Notes: generated by a model not told the origin, from the sequence alone. Shown: positions 18,857 through 27,391, counted from the first letter of the stretch. The stretch: DNA of 64,000 bases from Pontibacter coccineus (GCF_030546575.1 NZ_JAUOTN010000001.1:558001-622000), one strand, 5' to 3'. Made by a program: numbers and translations.

Positions 18857-19048
18857 ATGAACGAAGCAGAATATAGAACCAGAGGAAACTGGAATGAATT
18901 GAAAGGTAAGATCAAGAAATCTTACGCTGACCTGACCGAAGATGACCTGACTTATCAGGAGGGTCAGCAGGACGAATGGCTGGGCAAGCTCCAGCAAAAA
19001 ACCGGCAAGGCCAAAGGTGATCTGAAGAAGTGGATCGACTCGCTATAG
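18857..19048 (+). CDS. CsbD-family stress protein
   Basis: 63 residues, highly charged, with the family pattern RGNWNELKGKIKKSYADLTEDDL and GKLQQKTGKAKGDLKKWID. CsbD-like proteins are abundant general-stress proteins of unknown mechanism. The gene ends in front of a strong terminator. Confidence 0.9.
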   Translation: MNEAEYRTRGNWNELKGKIKKSYADLTEDDLTYQEGQQDEWLGKLQQKTGKAKGDLKKWIDSL

Positions 19049-19070
19049 GCTAATTCAGCGTTTAACAGCT

Positions 19071-19113
19071 AAAAACACCCCGCATCGGCTACGGCCTGAT
19101 GCGGGGTGTTTTT
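19071..19113. terminator. intrinsic terminator
   Basis: A 16-bp stem (AAAAACACCCCGCATC with GATGCGGGGTGTTTTT) with an 11-nt loop and a T-run lies just after the CsbD gene. Confidence 0.93.
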
Positions 19114-19227
19114 TTATGCTTGCACAAAAACGCACTATGTTATAACGAATATCTCTTTCTTATTAATTAAATATACACTATATTCAACGAATCTAACCTT
19201 ACCATTTTTAAAACAAATTATCGAATT

Positions 19228-22200
19228 ATGGGAAAAAAACTACTTTCCATCATTTTGCCGCTTATGGTGCTCTGGTCCGCCAGCGCCTTTGCCCAGGACA
19301 GGGCGGTGAGCGGTAGAGTGACAGAAGCCTCGACGGGCAACAGCCTGCCCGGGGTAAGTGTCGCCGTTAAAGGCACCACAATTGGCATCGCTACCGATGC
19401 ACAGGGCAATTACCAACTTCGCGTGCCCGAGGCCAACGCCACGCTGGTCTTCCGCTTTCTGGGCTATACCACCCAGGAGGTAGCAGTTGGTAACCAAAGT
19501 ACCATTAATGTGAGCTTACAGACCGACGCCCGCCAGCTCGATGAAGTGGTGGTGACGGCACTGGGAATCGAGCGTAGCGAGCGCTCCCTGGGCTATGCCA
19601 CACAGCAGGTGCAGGGCGATAACCTGACTTTCACCAAAGAGCAGAACGTGCTCGGCTCGCTTGCCGGTAAAGTAGCCGGTGTGCAGATAACAGGATCTTC
19701 AGGCGCCAGCATGGGCGGTACTCAGAAAATCAAGATAAGAGGCGTAAATTCCCTGAGTGGCAGCGACCAGCCCCTGATCGTGGTGGACGGCACACCTATC
19801 TCCAACTCCAACTTCTCTGGCGTAGACCAGGCGGACTATGGTAACCTGGCCCAGGACATCAACCCGGAAGATGTCGAGTCGATCAACGTGCTGAAAGGAC
19901 CGGCGGCCTCTGCTCTTTATGGTATTCGCGGCCAGTACGGCGTGATCATGATCACGACCAAGAAAGGCCAGAAAGGACCGAAAAAGGTAGGCGTACAGAT
20001 TAACTCCGCTTTCTCTGTTGAAAAGGCCGTGAACTTCATGCCATTGCAGAACATGTACGGTGGCGGTTCCAGCCAGACCTGGCGCACCCTGCCCAACGGC
20101 GACAAATACGTGGACGTGTCCGTGGACGAAAGCTGGGGCCCGAAAATGGACGGCACACCCGTTCGCCAGATTTTCAGTTTCTACCCACAGGACCCGGAGT
20201 ACGGCCAGCTAACGCCTTTCGTACCGCATCCAAACAATATCCAGGACTACTACGAGACAGGTTATAACCTGAACAATGGCGTTACTATCACAGGTGGCAA
20301 CGAGAACAGCACCTTCCGCCTGAGCGCCAACGATACCCGCGTGGAGGGTGTGGAGCCGAACACTTTCCTCAACCGTAACAACGTGGGCCTGAGCGGCAGC
20401 CTGGACCTGTCCAAAAAGCTGACGGCATCCACCAACATCACCTATGCCCGCAACGATGCGCAGCGTCCTTCACAGGGCTCGGAATACGGAGCCCGCTACA
20501 TGGTGCAGTGGTTCCAGCGCAACGTGGACATGAAGCGTATGAAGAATTACAAATACGACGATGGCACTTTCCTGAACTGGAACCTGCGCAGACCGAGCAC
20601 TACGACGGGTGAGATCACCAATTTCAACTCACTGTACTGGAACAACCCTTACTTCGAGGCTTACGAGAACATCAGCAACGACAACCGCGAGCGTATCTTT
20701 GGCGATGTGAGCCTGACCTACCAGATCCTGCCTTCGCTGAAAGTGAGTGGCCATGTGCGTAATGACAGCTATACCCAGAACATCGAAACACGCCAGGCTT
20801 TCGGAGGCAGAAGAGTGCCGGCTTTCACGACCGGTAAGTACCAGGGCCGCGACACCAACTACGAGTTTCTGGCGCAGTACACAAAGCAGTTCGGAGACTT
20901 CTCGCTTAATGTGAATGCCGGCAGCAACCTTTACGACACCCGCTACACGGCCCTTTACATGGCCTCAGAAGGCGGTCTTGCCAACCCGGGCTTTTACAAT
21001 ATCAAAGGTTCCATTGACCGTCCTACTACCAGCCAGACACTACGCCGCAAGCAGGTCCGCAGCTTTTACGGCATGGCCTCTGTGGGGTATAAAGACACCT
21101 ACTTTATCGACGCCTCCCTGCGTAACGACATCTCCTCTACCCTACCGCCGGACAACAACTCCTACTGGTATCCATCGGTATCGGGTAGCATGGTGTTCAG
21201 CGAGCTGATCGACTGGAACCCACTTTCTTTCGGTAAGATTCGCGCAAGCTACGCACAGGCTGGTTCTGACCTGAGCGCTTACCAGACCACGCCTTACTTT
21301 GGCGCGGGTACGATATACGCCGGCCCTCCGGCGGTGAACACGCTGTTTGTGCCGGACAACCTGCAAAACCCGAATATCATGCCATCTTTTGCACACTCCT
21401 ATGAAGCAGGTATAGACATGCGCTTCCTGCAGGGTCGCGTAGGTATAGATTTCACCTATTATCTGCAAAAGAACAAGAACCAAATACTACCTCTGTCAGT
21501 TTCCGGCGCCAGCGGGTATAGCACTACAATTATCAATGCTGGTCTAATTCAGAACAAAGGTATAGAATTGGCGCTGACTGCTACCCCTGTGCAGTCTGAA
21601 CTCTTCACCTGGAACTCCATTTTCAACCTAGGTCGCAACAGAAGTGAAGTGGTAGACCTTAACGATGAGACAGATGTGTATCCGCACTACTCTACTACCT
21701 ACTCTTCTGTTACTTCCTACCTCAACTCCTACAAAGGCGAGTCCTTCGGTAGTCTGATAGGAACAGCGTACCAGCGCGACCCTGCCACCGGCCAAAAGCT
21801 AATAGGAGCCAACGGCATGCCGCTGTACACAGATGCGACGCACAACTTTGGTAGCGTGCTGCCTGACGTGACCGGAGGCTGGCAGAACATTTTCAAGATC
21901 TGGAAATTCGACCTCTCAGCCATGATCGATTATCAAATTGGCGGCCAGTTCTTCAGCCGTTCTAAAATGCTGGCCGTGCGTACCGGGCAGGACCCCCTCA
22001 CGGTGGCTACCAACGACCGCGGCGCCAACGTGCGCGATCCACTGGAAGCAGGCGGTGGTGTGAAAGTAGAAGGTATCTACGCACCAGGCACGAAGGTAAA
22101 TGGTGTGGATGTGAGTGGTCAGCCAGCCTCCAACTACGTGAGCGCCCAGTCATACTACAACACTGTGGTGGGCCGTCGTGTGTACGAGGAGTGGGTGTAC

Positions 22201-22452
22201 GACGCCTCCTACATCAAACTCCGCGAACTGCGCCTGGGCTATACCCTGGATAAGTCTATGCTGGGCCGTCTGCCGTTCCAGAGCGTGGGCGTGGCGCTGA
22301 TCTCCCGTAACGTGGCGCAACTGTGGCAGAAAGCTCCGGAGGGCATCGACCCATCTGAGATCTCGACCGGTTCTCAGTCCATCAGCTGGTACGAGTCTGG
22401 TACGGCCAACTCGGTGCGCTCTTACGGCATTAACCTAAACATTACTTTATAA
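19228..22452 (+). CDS. SusC/RagA-family TonB-linked outer membrane protein
   Basis: 1074 residues. A signal peptide (about 1-23, ending ASAFAQ) is followed by a CarboxypepD_reg-like domain (about 25-110), a plug domain with the SusC hallmark (VTALGIERSERSLGYATQQV, then KIRGVNSL and VVDGTPI) and a ~22-strand barrel. It forms the channel of a TonB-energised uptake complex with the SusD-like lipoprotein encoded 5 bp downstream. No glycoside hydrolase or peptidase is next to it, so the substrate is unknown. Confidence 0.96.
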   Translation: MGKKLLSIILPLMVLWSASAFAQDRAVSGRVTEASTGNSLPGVSVAVKGTTIGIATDAQGNYQLRVPEANATLVFRFLGYTTQEVAVGNQSTINVSLQTDARQLDEVVVTALGIERSERSLGYATQQVQGDNLTFTKEQNVLGSLAGKVAGVQITGSSGASMGGTQKIKIRGVNSLSGSDQPLIVVDGTPISNSNFSGVDQADYGNLAQDINPEDVESINVLKGPAASALYGIRGQYGVIMITTKKGQKGPKKVGVQINSAFSVEKAVNFMPLQNMYGGGSSQTWRTLPNGDKYVDVSVDESWGPKMDGTPVRQIFSFYPQDPEYGQLTPFVPHPNNIQDYYETGYNLNNGVTITGGNENSTFRLSANDTRVEGVEPNTFLNRNNVGLSGSLDLSKKLTASTNITYARNDAQRPSQGSEYGARYMVQWFQRNVDMKRMKNYKYDDGTFLNWNLRRPSTTTGEITNFNSLYWNNPYFEAYENISNDNRERIFGDVSLTYQILPSLKVSGHVRNDSYTQNIETRQAFGGRRVPAFTTGKYQGRDTNYEFLAQYTKQFGDFSLNVNAGSNLYDTRYTALYMASEGGLANPGFYNIKGSIDRPTTSQTLRRKQVRSFYGMASVGYKDTYFIDASLRNDISSTLPPDNNSYWYPSVSGSMVFSELIDWNPLSFGKIRASYAQAGSDLSAYQTTPYFGAGTIYAGPPAVNTLFVPDNLQNPNIMPSFAHSYEAGIDMRFLQGRVGIDFTYYLQKNKNQILPLSVSGASGYSTTIINAGLIQNKGIELALTATPVQSELFTWNSIFNLGRNRSEVVDLNDETDVYPHYSTTYSSVTSYLNSYKGESFGSLIGTAYQRDPATGQKLIGANGMPLYTDATHNFGSVLPDVTGGWQNIFKIWKFDLSAMIDYQIGGQFFSRSKMLAVRTGQDPLTVATNDRGANVRDPLEAGGGVKVEGIYAPGTKVNGVDVSGQPASNYVSAQSYYNTVVGRRVYEEWVYDASYIKLRELRLGYTLDKSMLGRLPFQSVGVALISRNVAQLWQKAPEGIDPSEISTGSQSISWYESGTANSVRSYGINLNITL

Positions 22453-22457
22453 GGAAG

Positions 22458-23861
22458 ATGAGAATGAAGAAAATATATGCAGTGCTTTTGTCTTGCTTTA
22501 TGCTGGCAAGCTGCGACAAGTTTGAGGAGGACATAAACATTAACCCTAACGAGCCGAGCGAAGCCACCGCTACGCAGCTGATCGCCAATTCGGCGCTTTC
22601 GCTGTCGAGCCTGAGCGCCACGCCTTCGGCCCAGTTTCATGCCCAGTACCTGTCCGAGACCCAGTATCCGGGTGCTTCCCTCTACCCCGATGGCGGTACC
22701 AGCTTTTACTGGATCTACCAGGGGCCGCTCATGAACTTGGAAACCGTCCTGTCGACGGCTAAGCTGAGCACGACCGAAGGCCCGATCAATAACCAGCTGG
22801 CGGTGGCCAAGATCCTGAAGGCCTACTACTTCTGGCACGTGACCGACCGCTGGGGCGATGTGCCTTACAGCGAAGCCCTGCAAGGTGTCGAAAACTTCAC
22901 ACCGAAGTACGATACCCAGGAGTCGATCTACACTAACCTGTTCGCTTTGCTGGAGCAGGCCAACAGCGAGATCACGGCCGGCAACATCTCCAACGACATT
23001 GTGTATAACGGGGATATCAACAAGTGGAAGCGCCTTGGTAACACCATCCGGATGCTGATGGCCCTTCGACTTTCGGAAGTGGACCCTGCCAAAGGAGCCG
23101 CTGAGTTCAACAAGGCCCTGGAGGCCGGCATCATGACTTCCAATGCCGACAACCTGATGTTCCGTCACCTGGCCGATGCCAACAACCAGAACTACTGGTA
23201 TGGACAGGTATCGAACCAAAACCGCGAATGGTGGGCTTTGACTGAAACGCTTGTGAATAAACTGAAGCCGGTAAATGACCCACGACTACAGGTATACGGC
23301 ACGCCGGCACGCACCTCAGGTGAGTACAGAGGCTTGCCTTTTGGCACCATGCAAGGTCTGCCAAACGTAACCAACTACTCGCTGATGGGCCCTGCTATCT
23401 GGAAACAGGATGCGCACATACAGCTTGTAACTTACGCACAGGCCCTGTTTGCCAAAGCAGAAGCCGCCAAGCGTGGCTGGATTGCCGGTGGCGACGCAGA
23501 AGCTCAGATCAATTACAACAAAGCCATCGAGCAGTCGCTGCTGCAGTGGACGGGCAGCACAGCTGGCGCTTCGGCCCTGCTGAGCCAGGAAGGCGTTGCC
23601 TACAACCCGGCCAACGCTATTGAGCAGATCGCGACACAGCGTTGGATACACCTGTTCATGCACGGCTACGAAGCCTGGGCTGAATGGCGCCGCACCGGCT
23701 ACCCTACCAACCTGGTGGAGCCTGACGGCAAAGCGGTGCCTCTCCGCAACAGCTACCCGGCTACTGAATCCTTTAACAACGCCGCCAGCTACAACGAGGC
23801 AGTACAACGCCAGTTCAGCGGACAGGACAACCTGTATGGTCGTGTTTGGTGGGATAAGTAA
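22458..23861 (+). CDS. SusD/RagB-family nutrient-binding outer membrane lipoprotein
   Basis: 467 residues with a type II signal peptide and lipobox FMLASC (Cys19). The early NINPNEPSEAT segment and FWHVTDRWGDVPYSEALQG are typical of the SusD-like_2 branch. TPR-like helices follow. It sits on the cell surface as the lid of the SusC channel. Its start is 5 bp after the SusC stop, so the pair is an operon. Confidence 0.95.
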   Translation: MRMKKIYAVLLSCFMLASCDKFEEDININPNEPSEATATQLIANSALSLSSLSATPSAQFHAQYLSETQYPGASLYPDGGTSFYWIYQGPLMNLETVLSTAKLSTTEGPINNQLAVAKILKAYYFWHVTDRWGDVPYSEALQGVENFTPKYDTQESIYTNLFALLEQANSEITAGNISNDIVYNGDINKWKRLGNTIRMLMALRLSEVDPAKGAAEFNKALEAGIMTSNADNLMFRHLADANNQNYWYGQVSNQNREWWALTETLVNKLKPVNDPRLQVYGTPARTSGEYRGLPFGTMQGLPNVTNYSLMGPAIWKQDAHIQLVTYAQALFAKAEAAKRGWIAGGDAEAQINYNKAIEQSLLQWTGSTAGASALLSQEGVAYNPANAIEQIATQRWIHLFMHGYEAWAEWRRTGYPTNLVEPDGKAVPLRNSYPATESFNNAASYNEAVQRQFSGQDNLYGRVWWDK

Positions 23862-23887
23862 GAAGTTTGTTTAGTTGAGTGTTTAAT

Positions 23888-23918
23888 AAACGCCGCTCTC
23901 TGAAAGGAGGCGGCGTTT
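23888..23918. terminator. intrinsic terminator
   Basis: AAACGCCGC and GCGGCGTTT enclose a 13-nt loop, followed by a T-rich stretch after the SusD stop. It also lies at the 3' end of the convergent STAS-like gene. Confidence 0.85.
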
Positions 23919-23923
23919 GTTGT

Positions 23924-24361
23924 TTAGCATCCTTTCAGCCATTCCAGCCCTTCCCGCTCTATCAGGAAGTACTGGGTATCGAAGTAAGGTGTTTGCTCTT
24001 TTACTCTGCTATCGAGTTTCTCATTGGTGTGCTGTTGGAAGAAGTCGGTGGAAGAGATGATCGCCAGTTGCTTTAGGTTACTTTGGGAGATCATTTGGAT
24101 AGAGATAGTCGCCAGCCAACCCTGGTTATCCATGGTTAGCACGCCCATGCGCTGGTTGTTTACCAGGAGCTTCTCTAGCCCCAGTTCTAACAGCACACGG
24201 CCTGTCTCCTCTATCCCAGAACGGTATTCGTGGCTTTGCACCGGCCGCAGCCATCGCACAAGTAGCAAATCATCCACAGCATTGTGTATGATTTCAACAA
24301 AATCAGTTGAGAGGAGATGTACCTGCTGCTTGTTATCAGGTGGGGTAATTGCGACTGTCAT
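23924..24361 (-). CDS. STAS/SpoIIAA-like single-domain protein
   Basis: I chose the ATG at 24359-24361 (145 residues); the longer upstream reading is rich in hydrophobic residues without family character. The product is soluble, with a strand-helix pattern (LLLVRWLRPVQSHEYRSGIE, then KLLVNNQRMGVLT) like Bacteroidota STAS-like proteins. It is the last host-type gene before the prophage. No function can be assigned. Confidence 0.6.
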   Translation of the reverse strand: MTVAITPPDNKQQVHLLSTDFVEIIHNAVDDLLLVRWLRPVQSHEYRSGIEETGRVLLELGLEKLLVNNQRMGVLTMDNQGWLATISIQMISQSNLKQLAIISSTDFFQQHTNEKLDSRVKEQTPYFDTQYFLIEREGLEWLKGC

Positions 24362-24619
24362 TAGAATTGCACCTGGCTGCAGGTGTCTTGGGTAAATAAA
24401 ATAATGTATTAAGTCTTCAAGAGAAATTAAAAGGCGTAAACAATAGGTTATAAACTGCTGGTTTTTAAACCTTAACACTTACTTCTCCCAAAAAGCAAAG
24501 GTACTTCCGGATTCTTTTATTTTGCACTATATGTTGTACTATTTTTTAAGTGTCTCAGGCAAAACAGGAACAAAACGTTTGGAGATGGGGAATAAACAAA
24601 ATAAAGTCCCTAAACAAAA

Positions 24620-24731
24620 AAGCACTTACCTCTCTCCGAGATAAGTGCTTGATTTTCTGTGGGCCCACCTGAACCCATAGACTATTTTAAAAATCAGTCA
24701 CTTACGAAAACCGTGTGCCCCGTAATGTGCC
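24620..24731. other. putative left attachment site (attL) of the prophage
   Basis: A terminator-like hairpin (24620-24628 with 24642-24650) is followed by TGTGGGCCCACCTG, which resembles the 3' end of a tRNA read on the minus strand. Then come AATCAGTCACTTACGA and two TGTGCC repeats (24714, 24726) that could be integrase arm sites. Phage genes begin just to the right. The matching right end and the integrase are outside the window. Apart from this and repeat copy A, 24.48-24.88 kb holds nothing I can support. Confidence 0.45.
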
Positions 24732-24802
24732 TGCAACCGCTGAATTTTGTTCTTTTGCCCTATCTTTACGGGATGGAAAGCAACTGGCACAAATCCTAAG
24801 GA

Positions 24803-24935
24803 GGGCGCTCCCTAAAGGGCCACGCTTTCGGCAATATCTTTTCTCCTACCCCCTTTCGTTGGGCGCTTTCACACGCTTTCGCCTTTACTCCTCGCTCGTT
24901 CCTCGCTGTGGGGTATCGGCTCTATCGTTAGCGCG
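24803..24935 (+). repeat. phage intergenic element, copy A
   Basis: Divergent copy of the dispersed element described under findings. It begins GGGCGCTCCC and ends CTATCGTTAGCGCG. Unlike other copies, its end is read through by the upstream small gene. Confidence 0.6.
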
Positions 24936-25094
24936 TTCCTTTACCAGCTTCAACCCGTTTAGCTCGGGATACTCCCGCCAGTCTATTTTATTCAGTTTTA
25001 CCAGCTTGCTGATGCAGTTGGTTGTGACCTGCTTTTCTTTGGCGTAGTCCTTAATGGTTTTCCAGCCGTTAAGCTTGATGATAGGTTCCTGCAT
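24885..25094 (-). CDS. small phage protein with possible helix-turn-helix
   Basis: 69 residues. The first ~50 contain WKTIKDYAKEKQVTTNCISK, which could be a helix-turn-helix of a small regulator or excisionase-like protein. The last ~17 residues are encoded by repeat copy A, so the original C-terminus may have been replaced. The start overlaps the stop of the upstream gene (TAATG), implying coupled translation. Confidence 0.5.
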   Translation of the reverse strand: MQEPIIKLNGWKTIKDYAKEKQVTTNCISKLVKLNKIDWREYPELNGLKLVKERANDRADTPQRGTSEE

Positions 25095-25321
25095 TAGTAG
25101 TTTGTGAGTTCCGGCCTCATTGCCAAATATATCTTCATTTCATGGAGACACTCTAAAAGAGTTGGCGCAAAGAAATCCTGTTTCAGATTTAAATCCAAAT
25201 CCACATAGGCGACTGAATACTTAGCATTCGGGCCATCATACTTACGTATTAGCAGCCTGTAATCGCCTTTGATGCGCCAAGGCAGTTCTTCTATCAATTT
25301 TTCGATTGTCGGCATACCCAT
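25094..25321 (-). CDS. small phage protein, unknown function
   Basis: 75 residues, soluble, with a strand-rich middle (DYRLLIRKYDGPNAKYSVAYV) and a helical C-terminal half. I do not recognise it. It shares a TAATG junction with the next gene. Confidence 0.55.
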   Translation of the reverse strand: MGMPTIEKLIEELPWRIKGDYRLLIRKYDGPNAKYSVAYVDLDLNLKQDFFAPTLLECLHEMKIYLAMRPELTNY

Positions 25322-25367
25322 CTTTTCTCTTTTTATAAATAAAGTAAAAGCCCCGAAGGGCCTGTTG

Positions 25368-25478
25368 TTATCTGTAATAAGCGGCTGTCATTTGCGTGTC
25401 GGCTTCTTCCTGGCGGGCTGCAACAACACACTCACAATAAGCGCAGAAGTCTTCAAAGCTCAGAGCGTTGTTATCTAT
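25368..25478 (-). pseudogene. coding remnant without a start codon
   Basis: An open stretch ending FEDFCAYCECVVAARQEEAD and a few more residues reads like the C-terminus of a small phage protein. There is no ATG, GTG or TTG after the preceding in-frame stop. The remaining sequence 25.48-25.70 kb has no gene I can support. Confidence 0.3.
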
Positions 25479-25703
25479 TTAATAGGTAAATTGTAGATAG
25501 GCACACCTGGATGTGTGCACAGTCCTTATAGTTAGAGATTTGCTACCTTGACGGGCAATAGTTACAAAGCCTTCTGAAGGATTTCGGACGGGTTCCTGCT
25601 CTACCAGTATACCCTGCAATTTCTTCTGCCACTATCTACAACACTAAAATAGCAATTAACTATATAATATACAAGTAGTTAAGTGGATAAATTTACTATC
25701 GGA

Positions 25704-25801
25704 ACGCAACAGGGATAGAGGCATTGTTTGAGTTCCTTTTAATACTATCGGTAAAGCCGATGGTATTAAAAGAACGAGTGCCGAAAGCCCGGCTGTTGCC
25801 C
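25704..25801 (-). repeat. phage intergenic element, copy B
   Basis: Inverted relative to copy A. It runs from ACGCAACAGGGATAG to TGTTGCCC and contains a 15-bp hairpin with one G-U pair (near 25738-25773). It ends a few bases before the stop of the spanin-like gene. Confidence 0.7.
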
Positions 25802-25805
25802 TAAT

Positions 25806-26261
25806 TTACCTTCTAAACCGAGCAATGAAGGGATAGAACACATACAAGAGCACCAACACGATCACCGCCACACAGACGTACTTGATCCAGTCGAACTTAC
25901 TGGAATCCGCTTTAGTTTGCGAGTTGCCATCTCCTATGATGTCGGCCTTTACTTTGGGCTTGTCCTTGCTTTTGTCCTTTGTCAAGGATTCATCATTTGT
26001 GACCGTAGCGCCATCGTAAGCCACAATCGCATCCTTTATCCTTGACCTGTCCTTGACAACGGTCTTTACTTTTTTGGGGGCCACAGGGGGCACGTAGATT
26101 CCCCCCTCTACTGAGGTTCGGACAAAGACCCACCCGTTAGCACTTGCAGGGTCTGGCAGGGAGTCGGGGGCGTTCACTTCGAGGGGTTTGTTCACTATTT
26201 GTGAACTACGGCAGGAGGTGAACAGCGCAAAGGCTAGTAGAATGTAGATGGCGTATTTCAT
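25806..26261 (-). CDS. u-spanin-like lysis lipoprotein
   Basis: I chose the ATG at 26259-26261 (151 residues). An N-terminal lipoprotein signal with lipobox LFTSC (Cys17) is followed by a ~100-residue Lys/Asp-rich linker and one C-terminal transmembrane helix (VCVAVIVLVLLYVFYPFI) with a basic tail. An outer-membrane lipid anchor and inner-membrane helix in one protein is the topology of unimolecular spanins, which fuse the two membranes at the end of lysis. It follows the amidase and holin-like genes, as expected for this role. Confidence 0.78.
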   Translation of the reverse strand: MKYAIYILLAFALFTSCRSSQIVNKPLEVNAPDSLPDPASANGWVFVRTSVEGGIYVPPVAPKKVKTVVKDRSRIKDAIVAYDGATVTNDESLTKDKSKDKPKVKADIIGDGNSQTKADSSKFDWIKYVCVAVIVLVLLYVFYPFIARFRR

Positions 26262-26266
26262 GTCTG

Positions 26267-26683
26267 TTAGTTTTGAAGTGATTCCCACCATTTGCCCGCA
26301 TCAAAGCTCGGGCATTCTTTTTTTACTGACGGAAAGTCGCGGTGCCCCAAGACTTTGGCGTTGGGGTACTTTTGTTTCCATGCTTTGATGACCTGCCACA
26401 AGGCGACCTTCTGCTGAGGCGTTCGGTTGTCGAGTCCCTTTCCTTTCGCGTCTATCCCTCCGATGTAGGACACATGCAAAGAATTGCTGTTGTGGCCTGC
26501 TACGCCGTTGCACACGGCACTATCTTCTGCCAGCCTTACAATGTTCCCGTTCGCCTCTATGATGACGTGGTAGCCACTAGAACGCCACTTGAGCGTGTCC
26601 CGCCAATAGCGTTGTATACTCTCTACTTTGGCTGTCTGCACCGTGGCAGTACAATGGATTACGAGGTTGTCTATCTTGCGCAT
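26267..26683 (-). CDS. N-acetylmuramoyl-L-alanine amidase endolysin (amidase_2/PGRP type)
   Basis: 138 residues from the ATG at 26681-26683, which is placed right after the TAACACAGGACGT leader. The T7-lysozyme-like fold is marked by VIHCTATV (zinc His), SGYHVIIEANG, GHNSNSLHVSYIGG and GHRDFPSVKKECPSFD. It cleaves the lactyl-amide bond of peptidoglycan. No signal peptide is seen, so it would need a holin. It lies between the holin-like and spanin-like genes. Confidence 0.92.
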   Translation of the reverse strand: MRKIDNLVIHCTATVQTAKVESIQRYWRDTLKWRSSGYHVIIEANGNIVRLAEDSAVCNGVAGHNSNSLHVSYIGGIDAKGKGLDNRTPQQKVALWQVIKAWKQKYPNAKVLGHRDFPSVKKECPSFDAGKWWESLQN

Positions 26684-26696
26684 ACGTCCTGTGTTA
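26684..26696 (-). promoter_or_regulatory. intercistronic leader TAACACAGGACGT
   Basis: The 13 nt run from the stop codon of the holin-like gene (its TAA) to the ATG of the amidase. Near-identical leaders precede several other phage genes. Confidence 0.6.
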
Positions 26697-26909
26697 TTGG
26701 TTAGGTTCTTCACACTTCTTCTTCACCTCGCCATCCTTGGCAAAGGCTCCCACTATCGTAATGGCTACCGTGTTCACTATTCCGGTGAAGGCCATCAGTT
26801 CGGTGGCGTCTATCTGCCCCAAAAAGTAGCGCACCACCCCGCCCAGACAAAGCAAGGCGGTGATGATGCCGGTGATGGTGGTCTTGTGTCGTTTGATGAG
26901 CTTTATCAT
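26694..26909 (-). CDS. holin-like membrane protein
   Basis: 71 residues from the ATG at 26907-26909, chosen because it overlaps the upstream stop (ATGA). Two hydrophobic helices (ITGIITALLCLGGVVRYFLG and MAFTGIVNTVAITIVGAF) are flanked by basic ends. Size, topology and position directly before the endolysin fit a class II-type holin. Confidence 0.75.
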   Translation of the reverse strand: MIKLIKRHKTTITGIITALLCLGGVVRYFLGQIDATELMAFTGIVNTVAITIVGAFAKDGEVKKKCEEPNQ

Positions 26910-27112
26910 TTCTTTCTGAGTCTGATTCGTTTCTGTATAGCCTCCACTATCCATTTCCCACTAGCCACGCCCACGCCCGTCAGCACCCCGTAGATGATCT
27001 TCTCTGCCAGATCATAGGGGGACAGAGTCAGGTAGAGCCAACTTGATAAATAGAGGGCCGTTTCAACGAGGGCGGGTTTGGCCTCGATCAGTTTTAGGAT
27101 TCGTTGGGGCAT
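26906..27112 (-). CDS. small membrane protein of the lysis cassette
   Basis: 68 residues with two weak hydrophobic segments (TALYLSSWLYLTL and IIYGVLTGVGVASGKW) and a strongly basic C-terminus (KRIRLRKK). It overlaps the holin-like gene by 4 bp. It could be a second holin, an antiholin or an unrelated membrane protein. Confidence 0.6.
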   Translation of the reverse strand: MPQRILKLIEAKPALVETALYLSSWLYLTLSPYDLAEKIIYGVLTGVGVASGKWIVEAIQKRIRLRKK

Positions 27113-27158
27113 TAGGAAGGGTAACTTACTTTGATGGATAGTTTCATATCAGGATAGG

Positions 27159-27387
27159 TTAGGTTTGAAGGGTTCCGATGTATTGCAGCTTGTCGCACAG
27201 CTTCAGCCTGCACGGTAGCCAGATGTGCGCGTCCGGCTCGTCCAGTGAAGTCATCACCTCCTCGATGCAGTCATAGCCGTCTTTTTTTTTGGGGATGCCC
27301 CCCGTCCGGTTCAAAGATGGCAATAGCCGCTCCGACTAATAGGAAGAATACTAGCACGGCGGCGATGATTCTGGTTTGGTTGTTCAT
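27159..27387 (-). pseudogene. small membrane protein split by a 9-A homopolymer frameshift
   Basis: From the ATG at 27385-27387 the frame gives a membrane anchor (IIAAVLVFFLLVGAAIAIF) and then stops after KKRRL. The other frame continues with coding character from the homopolymer (minus-strand A9 at 27282-27290): DGYDCIEEVMTSLDEPDAHI, then a three-Cys tail to the TAA at 27159. One A fewer would join both into a 75-residue protein. This could be a real mutation, transcriptional slippage, +1 recoding or an assembly error. Confidence 0.6.
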
Positions 27388-27391
27388 GGTT

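Noticed and set aside
24715..25047. Plus-strand frame at the left end of the prophage
   Set aside because: Low-complexity Ser/Phe/Leu/Arg text produced by reading the repeat element and the antisense of the small minus-strand gene.
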